Assembly (NCBI GenBank): GCA_902629075.1
Contig: CACOPK010000001.1
Coordinates: 1 to 64,000 of the forward strand
Origin: an uncultured Pelagibacteraceae bacterium
GTDB taxonomy: Bacteria > Pseudomonadota > Alphaproteobacteria > Pelagibacterales > Pelagibacteraceae
Direction: 5' to 3'
DNA length: 64,000 nt
Positions within the stretch are counted from its first letter, which is position 1; every line of letters begins with the position of its first letter. The notes under the pieces were generated by a model. That model made no database searches. It was not told where the DNA came from and saw nothing but the letters and a program-made list of their open reading frames with translations. Positions 44,348 through 52,781 of the stretch are shown piece after piece. The position numbers and the translations under genes are program-made.

Positions 44348-45482
44348 ATGTTGAAATAATTTTTGGAATATAATTTTTAAAATTAAAAAATCCTTTATTA
44401 CAGTATTGCCAAGAATATTGATCAAGCTTTCTATATAAAAAATTTATTCCTAAACTATTTAAGTTTAAGTAATCTAGGTTTTCACCTACTGTTGGATATA
44501 ATGCAACATAATTTTCATTAATATTTTTAATTTCACTAATATCGATAGAATTACAATCAATAGATTGATCTTTTAATCTTTGTTCTTGGTCATTGAAAAG
44601 AAGCGTTTTAAATTTCTCTACTTTTTCACTAAGTTTTATAGATCTGTTCTGATTTTTATTAGAAACTAAATATATTTTTTTGAATTTGCTATCTTGAAAA
44701 TCAGTGTTTTCAAAAGATAGATTATTTTCAAAAATTAATAAACTTTTATCCTCAATATTTTTTGGATTATTAAAATCTTGTTTAATAATTGAGTAAGTTT
44801 TTTCAGAAATTTTTGGAGGAGCATTTTCGTTTAATTTAATATTGTTGAACCTATTATTAGTAAATTTTTTGATATTCCATTCGCTTGCTAAATAATGTTT
44901 ACCTTGTGTTTGAACACCAGCAACCCATCGCCATCCAAGAGTATTTGATGCAGCATCTCCATCGTAAAGATGTTGCATAAAAAATTCTGCACCTAATTGC
45001 CATGGTAATTCCAATGTAAAAATCCAAATACTTGCAAACCACATTCTTGTATGATTGTGCAAATAATTATTATTTTTTAACTCATTCACCCAATAATTAA
45101 AGCATTCGATATTGGTTTTTCCTTCAACTGCATTAATGTAAATTTTATTATCTTTAAACTCTTCTCTGATTTTTTTTAATTCTATTAAATAATCAGACCA
45201 TACATTTGGTCGTAATTCCAACCAACCTTTCCAGTAAGTTCTCCAAAGAACCTCCTGAATAAACTTTTCATTTTTTATGAAAGAAAATTTTTTTAATGAT
45301 TTTTCTATTATTTCTATTTCGTTAATGATGCCGTGAGTCACATAAGGTGATAGACATGACACATTTGATCTCTTGTCAGGACCGTAATCAAAATTTCTTT
45401 GTTTTGAATAATCTACAAGATCATTTTCTACAAAATTTTCTAATTTCTCAACAGCCGAAGCTCTTGAAGCTTTAAAATTCAT
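44340..45482 (-). CDS. Photolyase-like protein with N-terminal FAD domain
   Basis: A 380-aa protein whose first 220 residues are a DNA photolyase FAD-binding domain: [128 protein letters not shown]. The antenna-binding Rossmann domain normally found before it is absent. Residues about 240-380 ([31 protein letters not shown]...) have an alternating alpha/beta pattern and might be that domain moved to the C-terminus. It follows a photolyase and DUF2256 on the opposite strand. Repair function is plausible but unproven. Confidence 0.8.
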   Translation of the reverse strand: MNFKASRASAVEKLENFVENDLVDYSKQRNFDYGPDKRSNVSCLSPYVTHGIINEIEIIEKSLKKFSFIKNEKFIQEVLWRTYWKGWLELRPNVWSDYLIELKKIREEFKDNKIYINAVEGKTNIECFNYWVNELKNNNYLHNHTRMWFASIWIFTLELPWQLGAEFFMQHLYDGDAASNTLGWRWVAGVQTQGKHYLASEWNIKKFTNNRFNNIKLNENAPPKISEKTYSIIKQDFNNPKNIEDKSLLIFENNLSFENTDFQDSKFKKIYLVSNKNQNRSIKLSEKVEKFKTLLFNDQEQRLKDQSIDCNSIDISEIKNINENYVALYPTVGENLDYLNLNSLGINFLYRKLDQYSWQYCNKGFFNFKNYIPKIISTFN

Positions 45483-45487
45483 AAATG

Positions 45488-45868
45488 TTATTTTGATTTT
45501 TTCTGTTTAAGTCCTAATTTATCACTATGTCTCAATCTTAAAATCACTATTGCTGATGCGATAAGCACTATCGCTACTGCCTCATAAACTAATGCTGATG
45601 CATCCATTTCTTTACCTTGCAATATTATAAATCGTGCAAGCGCTGTAATAGCTATCAATAAAGGCAGTGTGATACTAATTGATTGCTGGTTCCAAAAAAC
45701 TCTTACCATCGCCATTACCTCTAAATAGAGAAACATTAAAAGTAGATCAGCTAAATTAACAGACTGGTCTAAAAACATTCTTTTTAGTTCAATACCAACG
45801 GCTATGACTGTACTTATTAAAATAATGCTTAGAAGTATAAATTGTAAATTTTTTGTAATTTTATCCAT
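45488..45868 (-). CDS. PsiE-like membrane protein
   Basis: A 126-aa membrane protein resembling the phosphate-starvation-inducible PsiE family. Four hydrophobic segments are visible, with the typical stretch LADLLLMFLYLEVMAMVRVFWNQQSISITLPLLIAITALARFIIL followed by a last helix and a Lys-rich tail. The track start at 45895 lies in the preceding gene; the ATG at 45868 (MDKITKNLQF) overlaps the upstream stop (TAATG) and is preferred. It is cotranscribed with the three-TM protein upstream. The PsiE role is unknown even in E. coli. Confidence 0.82.
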   Translation of the reverse strand: MDKITKNLQFILLSIILISTVIAVGIELKRMFLDQSVNLADLLLMFLYLEVMAMVRVFWNQQSISITLPLLIAITALARFIILQGKEMDASALVYEAVAIVLIASAIVILRLRHSDKLGLKQKKSK

Positions 45869-46320
45869 TAATCCCCTTTTGTAAATGGCAGCCATTTTTC
45901 AAAAGCTGATTTTGCTGGTCCATCGTATGGAATTGAATAAGAATTGGTTCTCGTTAAAACTTCAATTCCTTTTGAAAACACAAACATAAAAACAACTACA
46001 AATACTATTACCATAATTTTAGAGGGATCGTAGTTCTTTGTTTTAAATACACTTACAGAACTTTTTTCAGCTTTATGGAATTGTTTAAATGTGTAATAAA
46101 CCGCAAAAATTAAACCTATGTGTGCAATAAAAGTTCCAGCCCACCCAAATGCAAAAGTTGTGTAGGAAAAGATATATAAACTAAAAACTGTTGACCAAAT
46201 AAAACTTAGAACTAGTAAAATTTGTAATCTTACTGTTTTTGGTAAAGCTCTTAGATCATTTCTACTATCATCAAATAGTATATTTGCTGAATCTTTTAAC
46301 CAATTTCTGATTCCTTCCAT
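45868..46320 (-). CDS. Hypothetical protein with three membrane segments
   Basis: A 150-aa protein I do not recognise. It begins with an amphipathic stretch (MEGIRNWLKDSANILFDDSRNDLRALPKTVRLQ), then three hydrophobic segments (about residues 33-53, 57-77 and 100-121), and ends in a soluble tail with GPAKSAFEKWLPFTKGD. It directly precedes the PsiE-like gene with a 1-nt overlap, which suggests a shared role in the inner membrane. The 76-nt gap upstream toward argG is AT-rich and may hold the promoter. Confidence 0.65.
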   Translation of the reverse strand: MEGIRNWLKDSANILFDDSRNDLRALPKTVRLQILLVLSFIWSTVFSLYIFSYTTFAFGWAGTFIAHIGLIFAVYYTFKQFHKAEKSSVSVFKTKNYDPSKIMVIVFVVVFMFVFSKGIEVLTRTNSYSIPYDGPAKSAFEKWLPFTKGD

Positions 46321-46396
46321 ATTATAATTATACTTACGGTAAAATATTTAAATGTCAATTACACACTTGATTACTCAATTTAGAATTTTTCGTATT

Positions 46397-47575
46397 TTAT
46401 CTTAGTTTATTTTTGTGAAAATTAATAAATTTTTCAACATTTGATTTATTAAAAGTTTTATTTTCTTCAAATGATACTTTTTTCATTGAATAAGCCCCAC
46501 TCTTTGTAACTCGAGATTGAATAGTAATATTACCTTTATATAGTTTTAGTTTGACTGATCCATTTACCCTATTTCTTTTTAGGTCAACAATTTTTTGAAG
46601 TTTAAGTCTTTCTTTCGAATACCAATACCCATTATAAATTAACTCTGCATATCTAGGCATTATCATATCTTTTTTATGCATTGTTTCTTTATCTAAATTT
46701 ACAGATTCAATCGCTCGATGTGCATTTAATAAAAGAGTTCCGCCTGGTGTTTCATAAACTCCTCTTGATTTTATTCCAATAAATCTATTTTCAACTAAAT
46801 CCACTCTACCAATTCCATTTTTTCCAGCCAATTGATTTAATTTTTTTAGAAGTTTTGCAGGTGCTAGTTTTTTTCCATTTAATCCGATTGGGTCACTATT
46901 TTTAAAATTTATTGTTACATATGTTGGTTTATTCGGAGCTTTTTCTGGAGAGTTGGTTCTTTGAAATATAGATTCAGGAGCAGAGTTTTTTGGATTTTCT
47001 AAAACTTTACCTTCAGTGGAAGTGTGAAATAAATTATCATCTACTGAAAAAGGTGGGGCTCCTTTTTTATCTTTTGGGATTGGAATACGATGTTTTTTTG
47101 CATAATTAATCAAATCAGTTCTAGATTTTAATTTCCAAATCCTCCAAGGTGCAATCACTTTAATTTTTGGTCCAAAATAATGATAACCTAATTCAAATCT
47201 AACTTGATCATTTCCTTTTCCAGTTGACCCATGTGATACTGCATATGCTTTATATTTTTTTGCAACTTTAATTTGATCTTTAGCGATCAATGGTCTCGCT
47301 ATCGAAGTGCCTAATAAATAAACCCCTTCATATATAGCATGACCTCTAATCATTGGAAAAACATAATCTTTTACGAATGTGTTTTTTAAATCATTAATAA
47401 TTATTTTTTTTACACCAAGTTTCTTGGCATTTCTAATAATTTTTTTTTTATCCAGTTCTTGACCAATATCTGAAGTGTATGCAATAACTTCCGCTTTATA
47501 ATTTTCTTGTAACCATTTTAATATAATAGAGGTATCTAGACCTCCAGAATAAGCGAGAACAATCTTTTTTGACAT
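46397..47575 (-). CDS. argG: Argininosuccinate synthase
   Basis: A 392-aa N-type ATP pyrophosphatase joining citrulline and aspartate in arginine synthesis. Motifs: VLAYSGGLDTSIILKWLQ (PP-loop, residues 5-22), AYTSDIGQELDKKK, AVSHGSTGKGNDQVRFELGYH, VIAPWRIWKLKSRTDLINYAKKH, FSVDDNLFHTSTEGKVLENP and YNGYWYSKERLKLQ. Length is slightly under the usual roughly 400 aa, with no key motif lost. It lies 4 nt downstream of the IalB-like gene; no other arginine gene is in the window. Confidence 0.96.
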   Translation of the reverse strand: MSKKIVLAYSGGLDTSIILKWLQENYKAEVIAYTSDIGQELDKKKIIRNAKKLGVKKIIINDLKNTFVKDYVFPMIRGHAIYEGVYLLGTSIARPLIAKDQIKVAKKYKAYAVSHGSTGKGNDQVRFELGYHYFGPKIKVIAPWRIWKLKSRTDLINYAKKHRIPIPKDKKGAPPFSVDDNLFHTSTEGKVLENPKNSAPESIFQRTNSPEKAPNKPTYVTINFKNSDPIGLNGKKLAPAKLLKKLNQLAGKNGIGRVDLVENRFIGIKSRGVYETPGGTLLLNAHRAIESVNLDKETMHKKDMIMPRYAELIYNGYWYSKERLKLQKIVDLKRNRVNGSVKLKLYKGNITIQSRVTKSGAYSMKKVSFEENKTFNKSNVEKFINFHKNKLR

Positions 47576-47579
47576 TTAT

Positions 47580-48089
47580 TTAAGAACAATTTTTCTTCGC
47601 AGAATTATAAGCTTTTGTGAAACCTAAAAGTGAATAGTGATCTATAGTTTGTGAACCAGATTTATTATATCCAGTGACCATTATTCTGGATCCTTTTTTA
47701 AGAGTTTTAATCATTTTTTTTTCAACTTTAATTTCAGAAATCCAAGCGAAGTTTTCTTGAGCTACATCAAATTTGTATTTTGATTTACCTGATGTTGCTG
47801 TAATTGAATTTTGATTATTGTATTCATAACCAGAAGTAATACTTATTTCATCTGAAATTTTGTCATTTGGCCTAAAACTCACGAAAAGTCTTGCATCTCT
47901 AGGATTTTTTTTTGGAGCTTGTAAAACTGGAACAGATTGAGCAAAACAAACTTTATTATTACCATCGATAAAAACAATTGTTTCCCAATCTTTGTATTTT
48001 CCAATTTTTTTAACTTCCTGAGAAAAAGCGCTTGTATTTAAAACCAGTGTTACAATAAATAAAAATATAGTTTTTTTAATTATGGACAT
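47580..48089 (-). CDS. IalB family periplasmic protein
   Basis: A 169-aa exported protein of the invasion-associated locus B family, common in alphaproteobacteria including free-living ones. The signal peptide is MSIIKKTIFLFIVTLVLNTSAFS (cleavage near residue 23). Family blocks are IGKYKDWETIVFIDGNNKVCFAQSVPV, RDARLFVSFRPNDKISDEISITSGYEY and KGSRIMVTGYNKSGSQTIDHYSLLGFTKAYNSAKKNC. Cys near residues 50 and 168 may pair in the periplasm. It overlaps the aldo/keto reductase gene by 10 nt. The cellular role is unknown in marine oligotrophs. Confidence 0.88.
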   Translation of the reverse strand: MSIIKKTIFLFIVTLVLNTSAFSQEVKKIGKYKDWETIVFIDGNNKVCFAQSVPVLQAPKKNPRDARLFVSFRPNDKISDEISITSGYEYNNQNSITATSGKSKYKFDVAQENFAWISEIKVEKKMIKTLKKGSRIMVTGYNKSGSQTIDHYSLLGFTKAYNSAKKNCS

Positions 48090-49120
48090 GGGTTTGGATA
48101 AATTTTTTGTATTTCATTTAAATCTTTTATTAAGTTATCAGTTAGGTTTATATTTACACTTTCAATATTTTCTTTCAACTGTTCGATCGTCGTAGCTCCA
48201 ATTATTACAGATGTCATAAACGGCTGTATTTCACAAAATTTAATGGACATTTGAGCAAAATTTATATTATATTTTTTAGAAATTTTAAAATACTCATCAA
48301 TTGCCTTTTCAGCATTTGGCTTATCATATCTGGTCCAAAAATCTCCATCCCTTTCAATTCTTGATCCTTTGGGCAAATTTCCATTTCTGTATTTACCAGT
48401 TAAGTATCCGGATGCTAAAGGTGAGTAAGCAAGACATCCTATTTTATCTCTAACTGATATTTCAGCCAAACCCACCTCGTAGCTTCGATTTAATAAACTA
48501 TATGGATTTTGAATTGACATCATTCTGGGTAGATCATGTTCTTTTGATAATTGTAAAAATTTGCTCACTCCCCATGGGGTTTCATTTGATAAACCAATAT
48601 GTCTTATTTTTCCTAATTTTGTATATTTTTGTAATTCATTTAATACATCTTCCATTTTATTCCATTCGTCCTCATTATCGTTATGCTCGTAACCAAGTCT
48701 TCCAAACATATTTACATTTCTTTCTGGCCAATGTAGTTGATATAGATCAATATAATCGGTTTTTAATCTTCTAAGACTGCCATTCAAAGCTTCCTCAAGA
48801 TTTTTTCCAACAAAACTATTTTCTCCATTTCTTAAATAATCTCTGGCTGGTCCCGCAACCTTACTTGCAAGTACTACTTTGTCTCTTTTTTTTGTTTTTT
48901 TAAACCAGTTTCCAATTATTTCCTCTGTATATCCAAAAGTTTCGGCTCTAGGGGGTACAGAATATAATTCAGCAGTATCCCAAAAATTTACACCATTATC
49001 TAAAGCAAAATCCATTTGCTCAAAGCCTTCTTGCTCAGTATTTTGTTCACCCCAAGTCATAGTCCCGAGACAAATTGTACTAACTTTTAAGTCTGTATTA
49101 CCTAAATTCTTATAATTCAT
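48080..49120 (-). CDS. Aldo/keto reductase (Tas-like)
   Basis: A 346-aa NADP-dependent aldo/keto reductase similar to E. coli Tas. The barrel motifs are LGTMTWGEQNTEQEGFEQMDFALDNGVNFWDTAELYSVPPRAETFGYTEEIIGNW (catalytic Asp and Tyr), VVLASKVAGPARDY (Lys), YIDLYQLHWPERN (His), IGLSNETPWGVSKFLQL, and SVIIGATTIEQLKENIE. The insertion with FGRLGYEHNDNEDEWN is shared by Tas-type members. Its substrate is unknown. It diverges from the BI-1 gene across 70 nt. Confidence 0.92.
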   Translation of the reverse strand: MNYKNLGNTDLKVSTICLGTMTWGEQNTEQEGFEQMDFALDNGVNFWDTAELYSVPPRAETFGYTEEIIGNWFKKTKKRDKVVLASKVAGPARDYLRNGENSFVGKNLEEALNGSLRRLKTDYIDLYQLHWPERNVNMFGRLGYEHNDNEDEWNKMEDVLNELQKYTKLGKIRHIGLSNETPWGVSKFLQLSKEHDLPRMMSIQNPYSLLNRSYEVGLAEISVRDKIGCLAYSPLASGYLTGKYRNGNLPKGSRIERDGDFWTRYDKPNAEKAIDEYFKISKKYNINFAQMSIKFCEIQPFMTSVIIGATTIEQLKENIESVNINLTDNLIKDLNEIQKIYPNPCP

Positions 49121-49190
49121 AATTATTAAGTAGTTGTTTCTTATCTTTTGACTGCTTGAAAATAAACAAAAATATTATTATATAACCTTT

Positions 49191-49958
49191 ATGGAATTCA
49201 ATAGAGAAAATATTCTTAAAAAAACTACTACAGCCAAACAATCGGTTGTAATGGATGAAGGCTTAAGAGCTTACATGCTTAAAGTTTACAATTACATGGC
49301 ATCCGGTGTTCTGCTTACAGGAGTCCTGGCTGCTTTATTTTTTCAAATGTCAGGTGGATATAATATACAGGTGACAAGTCTTGGTATAACAGGCTTGAAT
49401 TCATTTGGATATGCTATTTTTGCTTCTCCATTAAGATGGGTTGTTATGTTAGCGCCGCTGGCAATAGTTTTTTATATGAGTTTTGGTATTAATAAAATGA
49501 GTGCAGCCAAAGCACAAACAGTCTTCTGGATTTTCTCTGGATTAATGGGTATTTCTTTATCATCTATTTTATTAGTCTACACCGGTGATAGTATAGCTAG
49601 GGTATTTTTTATAACTTCTGCAACATTTGGCGCAATGAGTATTTATGGATACACTACAAAAAGAGATCTAACAAAATTAGGTTCATTTTTGTTTATGGGC
49701 TTAATAGGAATTATTATAGCTTCTTTGGTTAATCTATTCTTACAATCGAGTATGATGTATTTTATTATATCAATTTTAGGTGTTTTAATTTTTGTGGGCC
49801 TTACAGCCTACGACACTCAAAAAATTAAAAATATGTATGTTTCCTCAGATAGTGGAGAAGTTATAGGTAAAAAAGCCGTCATGGGTGCGTTAACATTATA
49901 TTTAGATTTTATTAATTTATTTATAATGTTGTTAAGATTATTTGGTCAAAGAAGATAA
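49191..49958 (+). CDS. Bax inhibitor-1 / YccA family membrane protein
   Basis: A 255-aa BI-1-like inner-membrane protein with seven hydrophobic segments. Features: MDEGLRAYMLKVYNYMASGVLLTGVLAALFF at the N-terminus, PLAIVFYMSFGINKMSAAKAQTVFWIFSGLMGISLSSILLVYTGDSIARVFFITSATFGAMSIYGYTTKRDLTKLGSFLFMGLIG and VFVGLTAYDTQKIK-type VGLTAYDTQKIKNMY near the C-terminus with the conserved Asp. Bacterial members act as pH-sensitive calcium leaks or interact with FtsH. It converges on the DUF2794 gene with a 2-nt gap. Confidence 0.93.
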   Translation: MEFNRENILKKTTTAKQSVVMDEGLRAYMLKVYNYMASGVLLTGVLAALFFQMSGGYNIQVTSLGITGLNSFGYAIFASPLRWVVMLAPLAIVFYMSFGINKMSAAKAQTVFWIFSGLMGISLSSILLVYTGDSIARVFFITSATFGAMSIYGYTTKRDLTKLGSFLFMGLIGIIIASLVNLFLQSSMMYFIISILGVLIFVGLTAYDTQKIKNMYVSSDSGEVIGKKAVMGALTLYLDFINLFIMLLRLFGQRR

Positions 49959-49960
49959 TT

Positions 49961-50299
49961 CTAAAGTTTCTTCCAATTTGTATTTTTTAGCAAACTATCT
50001 AAAAGATTAGAATTTTTTAAAACTTTCCCTTTTGTATCAGAAATTAAATATTTAAGATTTTTGTTAATTGGGTTAAAATTTTTACAAATATTATATACAG
50101 CATTTTCTGATGAATTTTTGAAAACACTAAAAGCAACCTGTTTACTTGATATTTTTAAACCATAGTCTTTCCAAGATCCATTCGATACCATCTTTGCGTA
50201 TAGGTCTAATATTATCTTAAGTTCTTCTTTTTCAAAAAAATAATTCTTTTTTTCTTTTGAGCCTGGGTTGTTAACAACTAATTTTAGATGTTTATTCAT
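49961..50299 (-). CDS. DUF2794 protein
   Basis: A 112-aa soluble protein of the alphaproteobacterial DUF2794 family. The diagnostic core is FFEKEELKIILDLYAKMVSNGSWKDYGLKISSKQVAFSVFKNSSENAVYNICKNFN, followed by a less conserved C-terminal half. In the family the block RxELxxILxLYGRxVAAGEWRDYAI is typical, and the residues here fit with substitutions. Function unknown. It overlaps ispZ by 8 nt and is probably cotranscribed with it. Confidence 0.88.
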   Translation of the reverse strand: MNKHLKLVVNNPGSKEKKNYFFEKEELKIILDLYAKMVSNGSWKDYGLKISSKQVAFSVFKNSSENAVYNICKNFNPINKNLKYLISDTKGKVLKNSNLLDSLLKNTNWKKL

Positions 50300-50879
50300 T
50301 TGTTTTATATTTATTTATTAAACTAACCTGAAAAGCAGTAAAAATAAATGTAATTGGTAAAAGTCCCCAAACTTTAAAATTTACCCAAAATTCTTCTGAT
50401 TGAGTTCGCCATACAATTTCATTTAATAATGCCAATGAAAAAAAGAAATATATCCACCTTCTATTTAAAATTTTCCAGCCATCGTCAGTTAAATTAAAAG
50501 CATTTCCAAGAATTTTTTTTAGCACAGGCTCTTTTGTAAAGTATTTTCCAAATAACAGAGCTAAACCAAAAAGAATATTAATTATTGTCGGCTTAATGTA
50601 AATAAAAATTGGATTATCAAAATATATTGTTAAACCACCAAAAAAAGTTATAAATATACCACCCAAAAGTGGCACCATAGGAATTCTTTTTTCCAATAAC
50701 CAAACTATAATTAAAGCAACTAAGGTAGCTACAATAAAAGGGACTAAGGCAATCTTAATATCTTTACCGCTACTATAGTATATGTATAAAAATATTGCTA
50801 AAGGTCCAAAGTCTGTGACAAATTTTACAAATGATTTATTCACTGGATATTTATCAACAACATAACAAATTGTTAACAT
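50292..50879 (-). CDS. ispZ: Intracellular septation protein A family (YciB/IspZ)
   Basis: A 195-aa inner-membrane protein with five to six hydrophobic segments. The family profile is visible in FVKFVTDFGPLAIFLYIYYSSGKDI, WLLEKRIPMVPLLGGIFITFFGGLTIYFDNPIFIYIKPTIINILFGLALLFGKYF, and LNRRWIYFFFSLALLNEIVWRTQSEEFWVNFKVWGLLPITFIFTAFQ. YciB proteins are linked to cell-envelope integrity and septation. The start codon is 42 nt from the divergent hspQ start, so the promoters overlap. It is coupled to DUF2794. Confidence 0.92.
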   Translation of the reverse strand: MLTICYVVDKYPVNKSFVKFVTDFGPLAIFLYIYYSSGKDIKIALVPFIVATLVALIIVWLLEKRIPMVPLLGGIFITFFGGLTIYFDNPIFIYIKPTIINILFGLALLFGKYFTKEPVLKKILGNAFNLTDDGWKILNRRWIYFFFSLALLNEIVWRTQSEEFWVNFKVWGLLPITFIFTAFQVSLINKYKTNE

Positions 50880-50921
50880 TTTTTCTATTGATTTTTTTTT
50901 TCAAATACCCATACTAATGAT

Positions 50922-51242
50922 GTGTCAATTCAAAAAGCAAAATTTTCCATTGGAGATATCGTGAAGCATAGACACTTCGATTTTAGAGGTGTTATCTATG
51001 ATGTAGATTTTGAATTTAATAATTCAGAAGAATGGTACCAATCCATTCCAAAGAACGTAAGGCCCAGAAAAGATCAACCTTTTTACCATTTACTTGCTGA
51101 AAATGAGGAAATTACATATGAGGCTTACGTGTCAGAACAGAATTTGTTGGCTGATGAGTCGGGTGAACCTATACAGCATCCATTAATTAATGAGATTTTT
51201 AGTGGAAAAAAGGGATCTAGTTATTTTAAGCCTTCAAATTAG
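50922..51242 (+). CDS. hspQ: Heat-shock protein HspQ (YccV, hemimethylated-DNA-binding type)
   Basis: A 106-aa YccV-like beta-barrel protein. The profile AKFSIGDIVKHRHFDFRGVIYDVDFEFNNSEEWYQSIPKNVRPRKDQPFYHLLAENEEITYEAYVSEQNLLADESGEPIQHPLINEIF matches HspQ closely. In E. coli HspQ promotes Lon-dependent degradation; earlier work described hemimethylated DNA binding. The start is GTG at 50922 (no upstream in-frame ATG in the divergent gap). A long hairpin lies downstream at 51311-51369 before ccmC. Confidence 0.93.
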   Translation: MSIQKAKFSIGDIVKHRHFDFRGVIYDVDFEFNNSEEWYQSIPKNVRPRKDQPFYHLLAENEEITYEAYVSEQNLLADESGEPIQHPLINEIFSGKKGSSYFKPSN

Positions 51243-51310
51243 TTCATTAGCCTATATTTAAACACATTTAATCCCAAACAAAGACAAATATTAACTTTAT
51301 CTTAGACTTT

Positions 51311-51369
51311 ACTTTGATCAGGAGTTCAAACATTCCCTATTTATCTCCCTCAGAGCTCTTGATCAAAGT
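51311..51369. other. Long hairpin-forming inverted repeat between hspQ and ccmC
   Basis: The arms ACTTTGATCAGGAGTTC (51311-51327) and GAGCTCTTGATCAAAGT (51353-51369) can pair over 17 consecutive positions (15 Watson-Crick, two G-T wobbles), closing a 25-nt loop that is pyrimidine-rich on the plus strand. It sits in the 168-nt gap between hspQ and ccmC. There is no T-tract right after either arm, so it is not a classical terminator. A small RNA, a leader structure for ccmC or a protein-binding palindrome are alternatives. Confidence 0.6.
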
Positions 51370-51410
51370 GATTTAAAATAATATTTCAAATAAATATGCT
51401 ATAAAAACTT

Positions 51411-52118
51411 ATGTTTGATTATTTAAATCCTTATAGAATTTTTAAAATCAATTCTACTTTACAAAAAATTATTTTTTTTTGTTTTATTCTAGTTCTTAGT
51501 ATTGGACTTGTAGAAGCATTATTTTTATCACCTGAGGATTATTTACAAAAAGACTCAGTTAGGATTATGTACGTACATGTACCAGCAGCTTGGATATCAT
51601 TGGGTATATTTTCTACAATAGCCTTATTATCTTTCTCAATATTTATATTTAAAAACAAAAACTTAATTTTAATATCTAAAAGTTTAGCACCATCAGGAAT
51701 GTTATTTACATTAATAGCCTTAGTTACCGGATCAATCTGGGGAAAACCTACATGGGGGACCTGGTGGGCCTGGGATGCGAGAATAACTTCGATGTTAATT
51801 TTATTTATTCTTTACGTTATTTATCTACTATCTTTTAGAATTTTCGAGGACAAAGATAAATCATATAAAATTTCTTCAATTATCGCAATTTTTGGAGCTA
51901 TTAATATACCAATAATTAAATTTTCTGTAGATTGGTGGAGCACTTTACATCAGCCAGCATCAATTAGTTTAATTGAAAAATCTGCAATACATTCTTCAAT
52001 GTTGGTACCATTAGCAATAATGACTGCGGCATTTGCCCTATTTTCAGTTTTGATTTTTTTGATGAAATATAATACAGAACTGATAAAAATTAAGAATAAA
52101 GGGTTAAAACGATTATGA
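51411..52118 (+). CDS. ccmC: Heme exporter/handling protein CcmC
   Basis: A 235-aa inner-membrane protein with six hydrophobic segments that presents heme to CcmE. The periplasmic WWD motif, WGKPTWGTWWAWDARITSMLILF, is intact near residues 113-135, with flanking His residues in MYVHVPAAWIS and STLHQPASI. It is the first gene of a ccmC-D-E-F-G-H run; ccmA and ccmB are not in the window. The ATG at 51411 is 42 nt after the hairpin at 51311-51369. The last codons overlap ccmD by 4 nt. Confidence 0.95.
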   Translation: MFDYLNPYRIFKINSTLQKIIFFCFILVLSIGLVEALFLSPEDYLQKDSVRIMYVHVPAAWISLGIFSTIALLSFSIFIFKNKNLILISKSLAPSGMLFTLIALVTGSIWGKPTWGTWWAWDARITSMLILFILYVIYLLSFRIFEDKDKSYKISSIIAIFGAINIPIIKFSVDWWSTLHQPASISLIEKSAIHSSMLVPLAIMTAAFALFSVLIFLMKYNTELIKIKNKGLKRL

Positions 52119-52345
52119 TATCAGATCTAGTTTTTATGGATGGTAATGGAGTTTATGTTTGGTCTGCTTTCGCATTTACACTTATTGGATTTACAATTTT
52201 ATACTTAATTATAAATTTACAGTTAAAAAAAGAGCAAAAAAGATTTGAAAAAAATTTCTCTGCACTTAAAAAAGAAAAATATAACATTGCAATTAATCAA
52301 GAGATTTACAAAGAAATTTTAAAGCATTCTGGCTCCAAAATTTAA
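52115..52345 (+). CDS. ccmD: CcmD-like small membrane protein
   Basis: A 76-aa protein with a single membrane helix (about residues 14-34) after an N-terminal MDGNGVYVWSAFAFTLIGFTILYLII stretch, followed by a Lys/Glu-rich cytoplasmic tail. CcmD proteins are short, poorly conserved, and help release holo-CcmE from CcmC. The GxYVWxAF wording at the start of the helix is the family's recognisable feature. Identity is supported mainly by position between ccmC (4-nt overlap) and ccmE. The C-terminal tail is longer than in most homologues. Confidence 0.8.
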   Translation: MISDLVFMDGNGVYVWSAFAFTLIGFTILYLIINLQLKKEQKRFEKNFSALKKEKYNIAINQEIYKEILKHSGSKI

Positions 52346-52357
52346 CTTTAATATTTC

Positions 52358-52780
52358 ATGTATGGTAAAAAAGTTAAATTAAGGTTCTTATTCTTATCTT
52401 TAATATTAATAGTTTTAATACTGACTATTTATTTAGTCCTAAAATCTTTAGAGAAAAATGTTGTGTATTTTATTTCTCCAACAGAAATTAAGGAAATAGG
52501 AGAAATTAATTACAAGAAAAAATACAGAATAGGTGGAATGGTAAAAGAAAACTCTATTGTAATGAGTACTGAAGAGGTAAATTTTATAATTACAGACTAC
52601 AGAAATGAGATAATAGTAAAATATTCTGGTGTTATCCCAAACCTTTTTTCTGAAAAAAAAGGTGTTGTTGCTGAAGGTTTTCTTAAAGATAGAAATATAT
52701 TAGAGGCATCAAAAATTTTAGCTAAACACGATGAAAATTATATGCCACCAGAAGTAAAAGAAGCTTTAAAGGAAAAATAA
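52358..52780 (+). CDS. ccmE: Cytochrome c-type biogenesis heme chaperone CcmE
   Basis: A 140-aa periplasmic heme chaperone anchored by one N-terminal helix (about residues 7-28). The beta-barrel has [31 protein letters not shown] and [23 protein letters not shown]. The heme-binding motif [10 protein letters not shown] is at residues 124-133, with His124 for covalent heme attachment and Tyr128 as axial ligand. It lies 1 nt before ccmF. All expected functional residues are present. Confidence 0.96.
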   Translation: MYGKKVKLRFLFLSLILIVLILTIYLVLKSLEKNVVYFISPTEIKEIGEINYKKKYRIGGMVKENSIVMSTEEVNFIITDYRNEIIVKYSGVIPNLFSEKKGVVAEGFLKDRNILEASKILAKHDENYMPPEVKEALKEK

Positions 52781-52781
52781 A

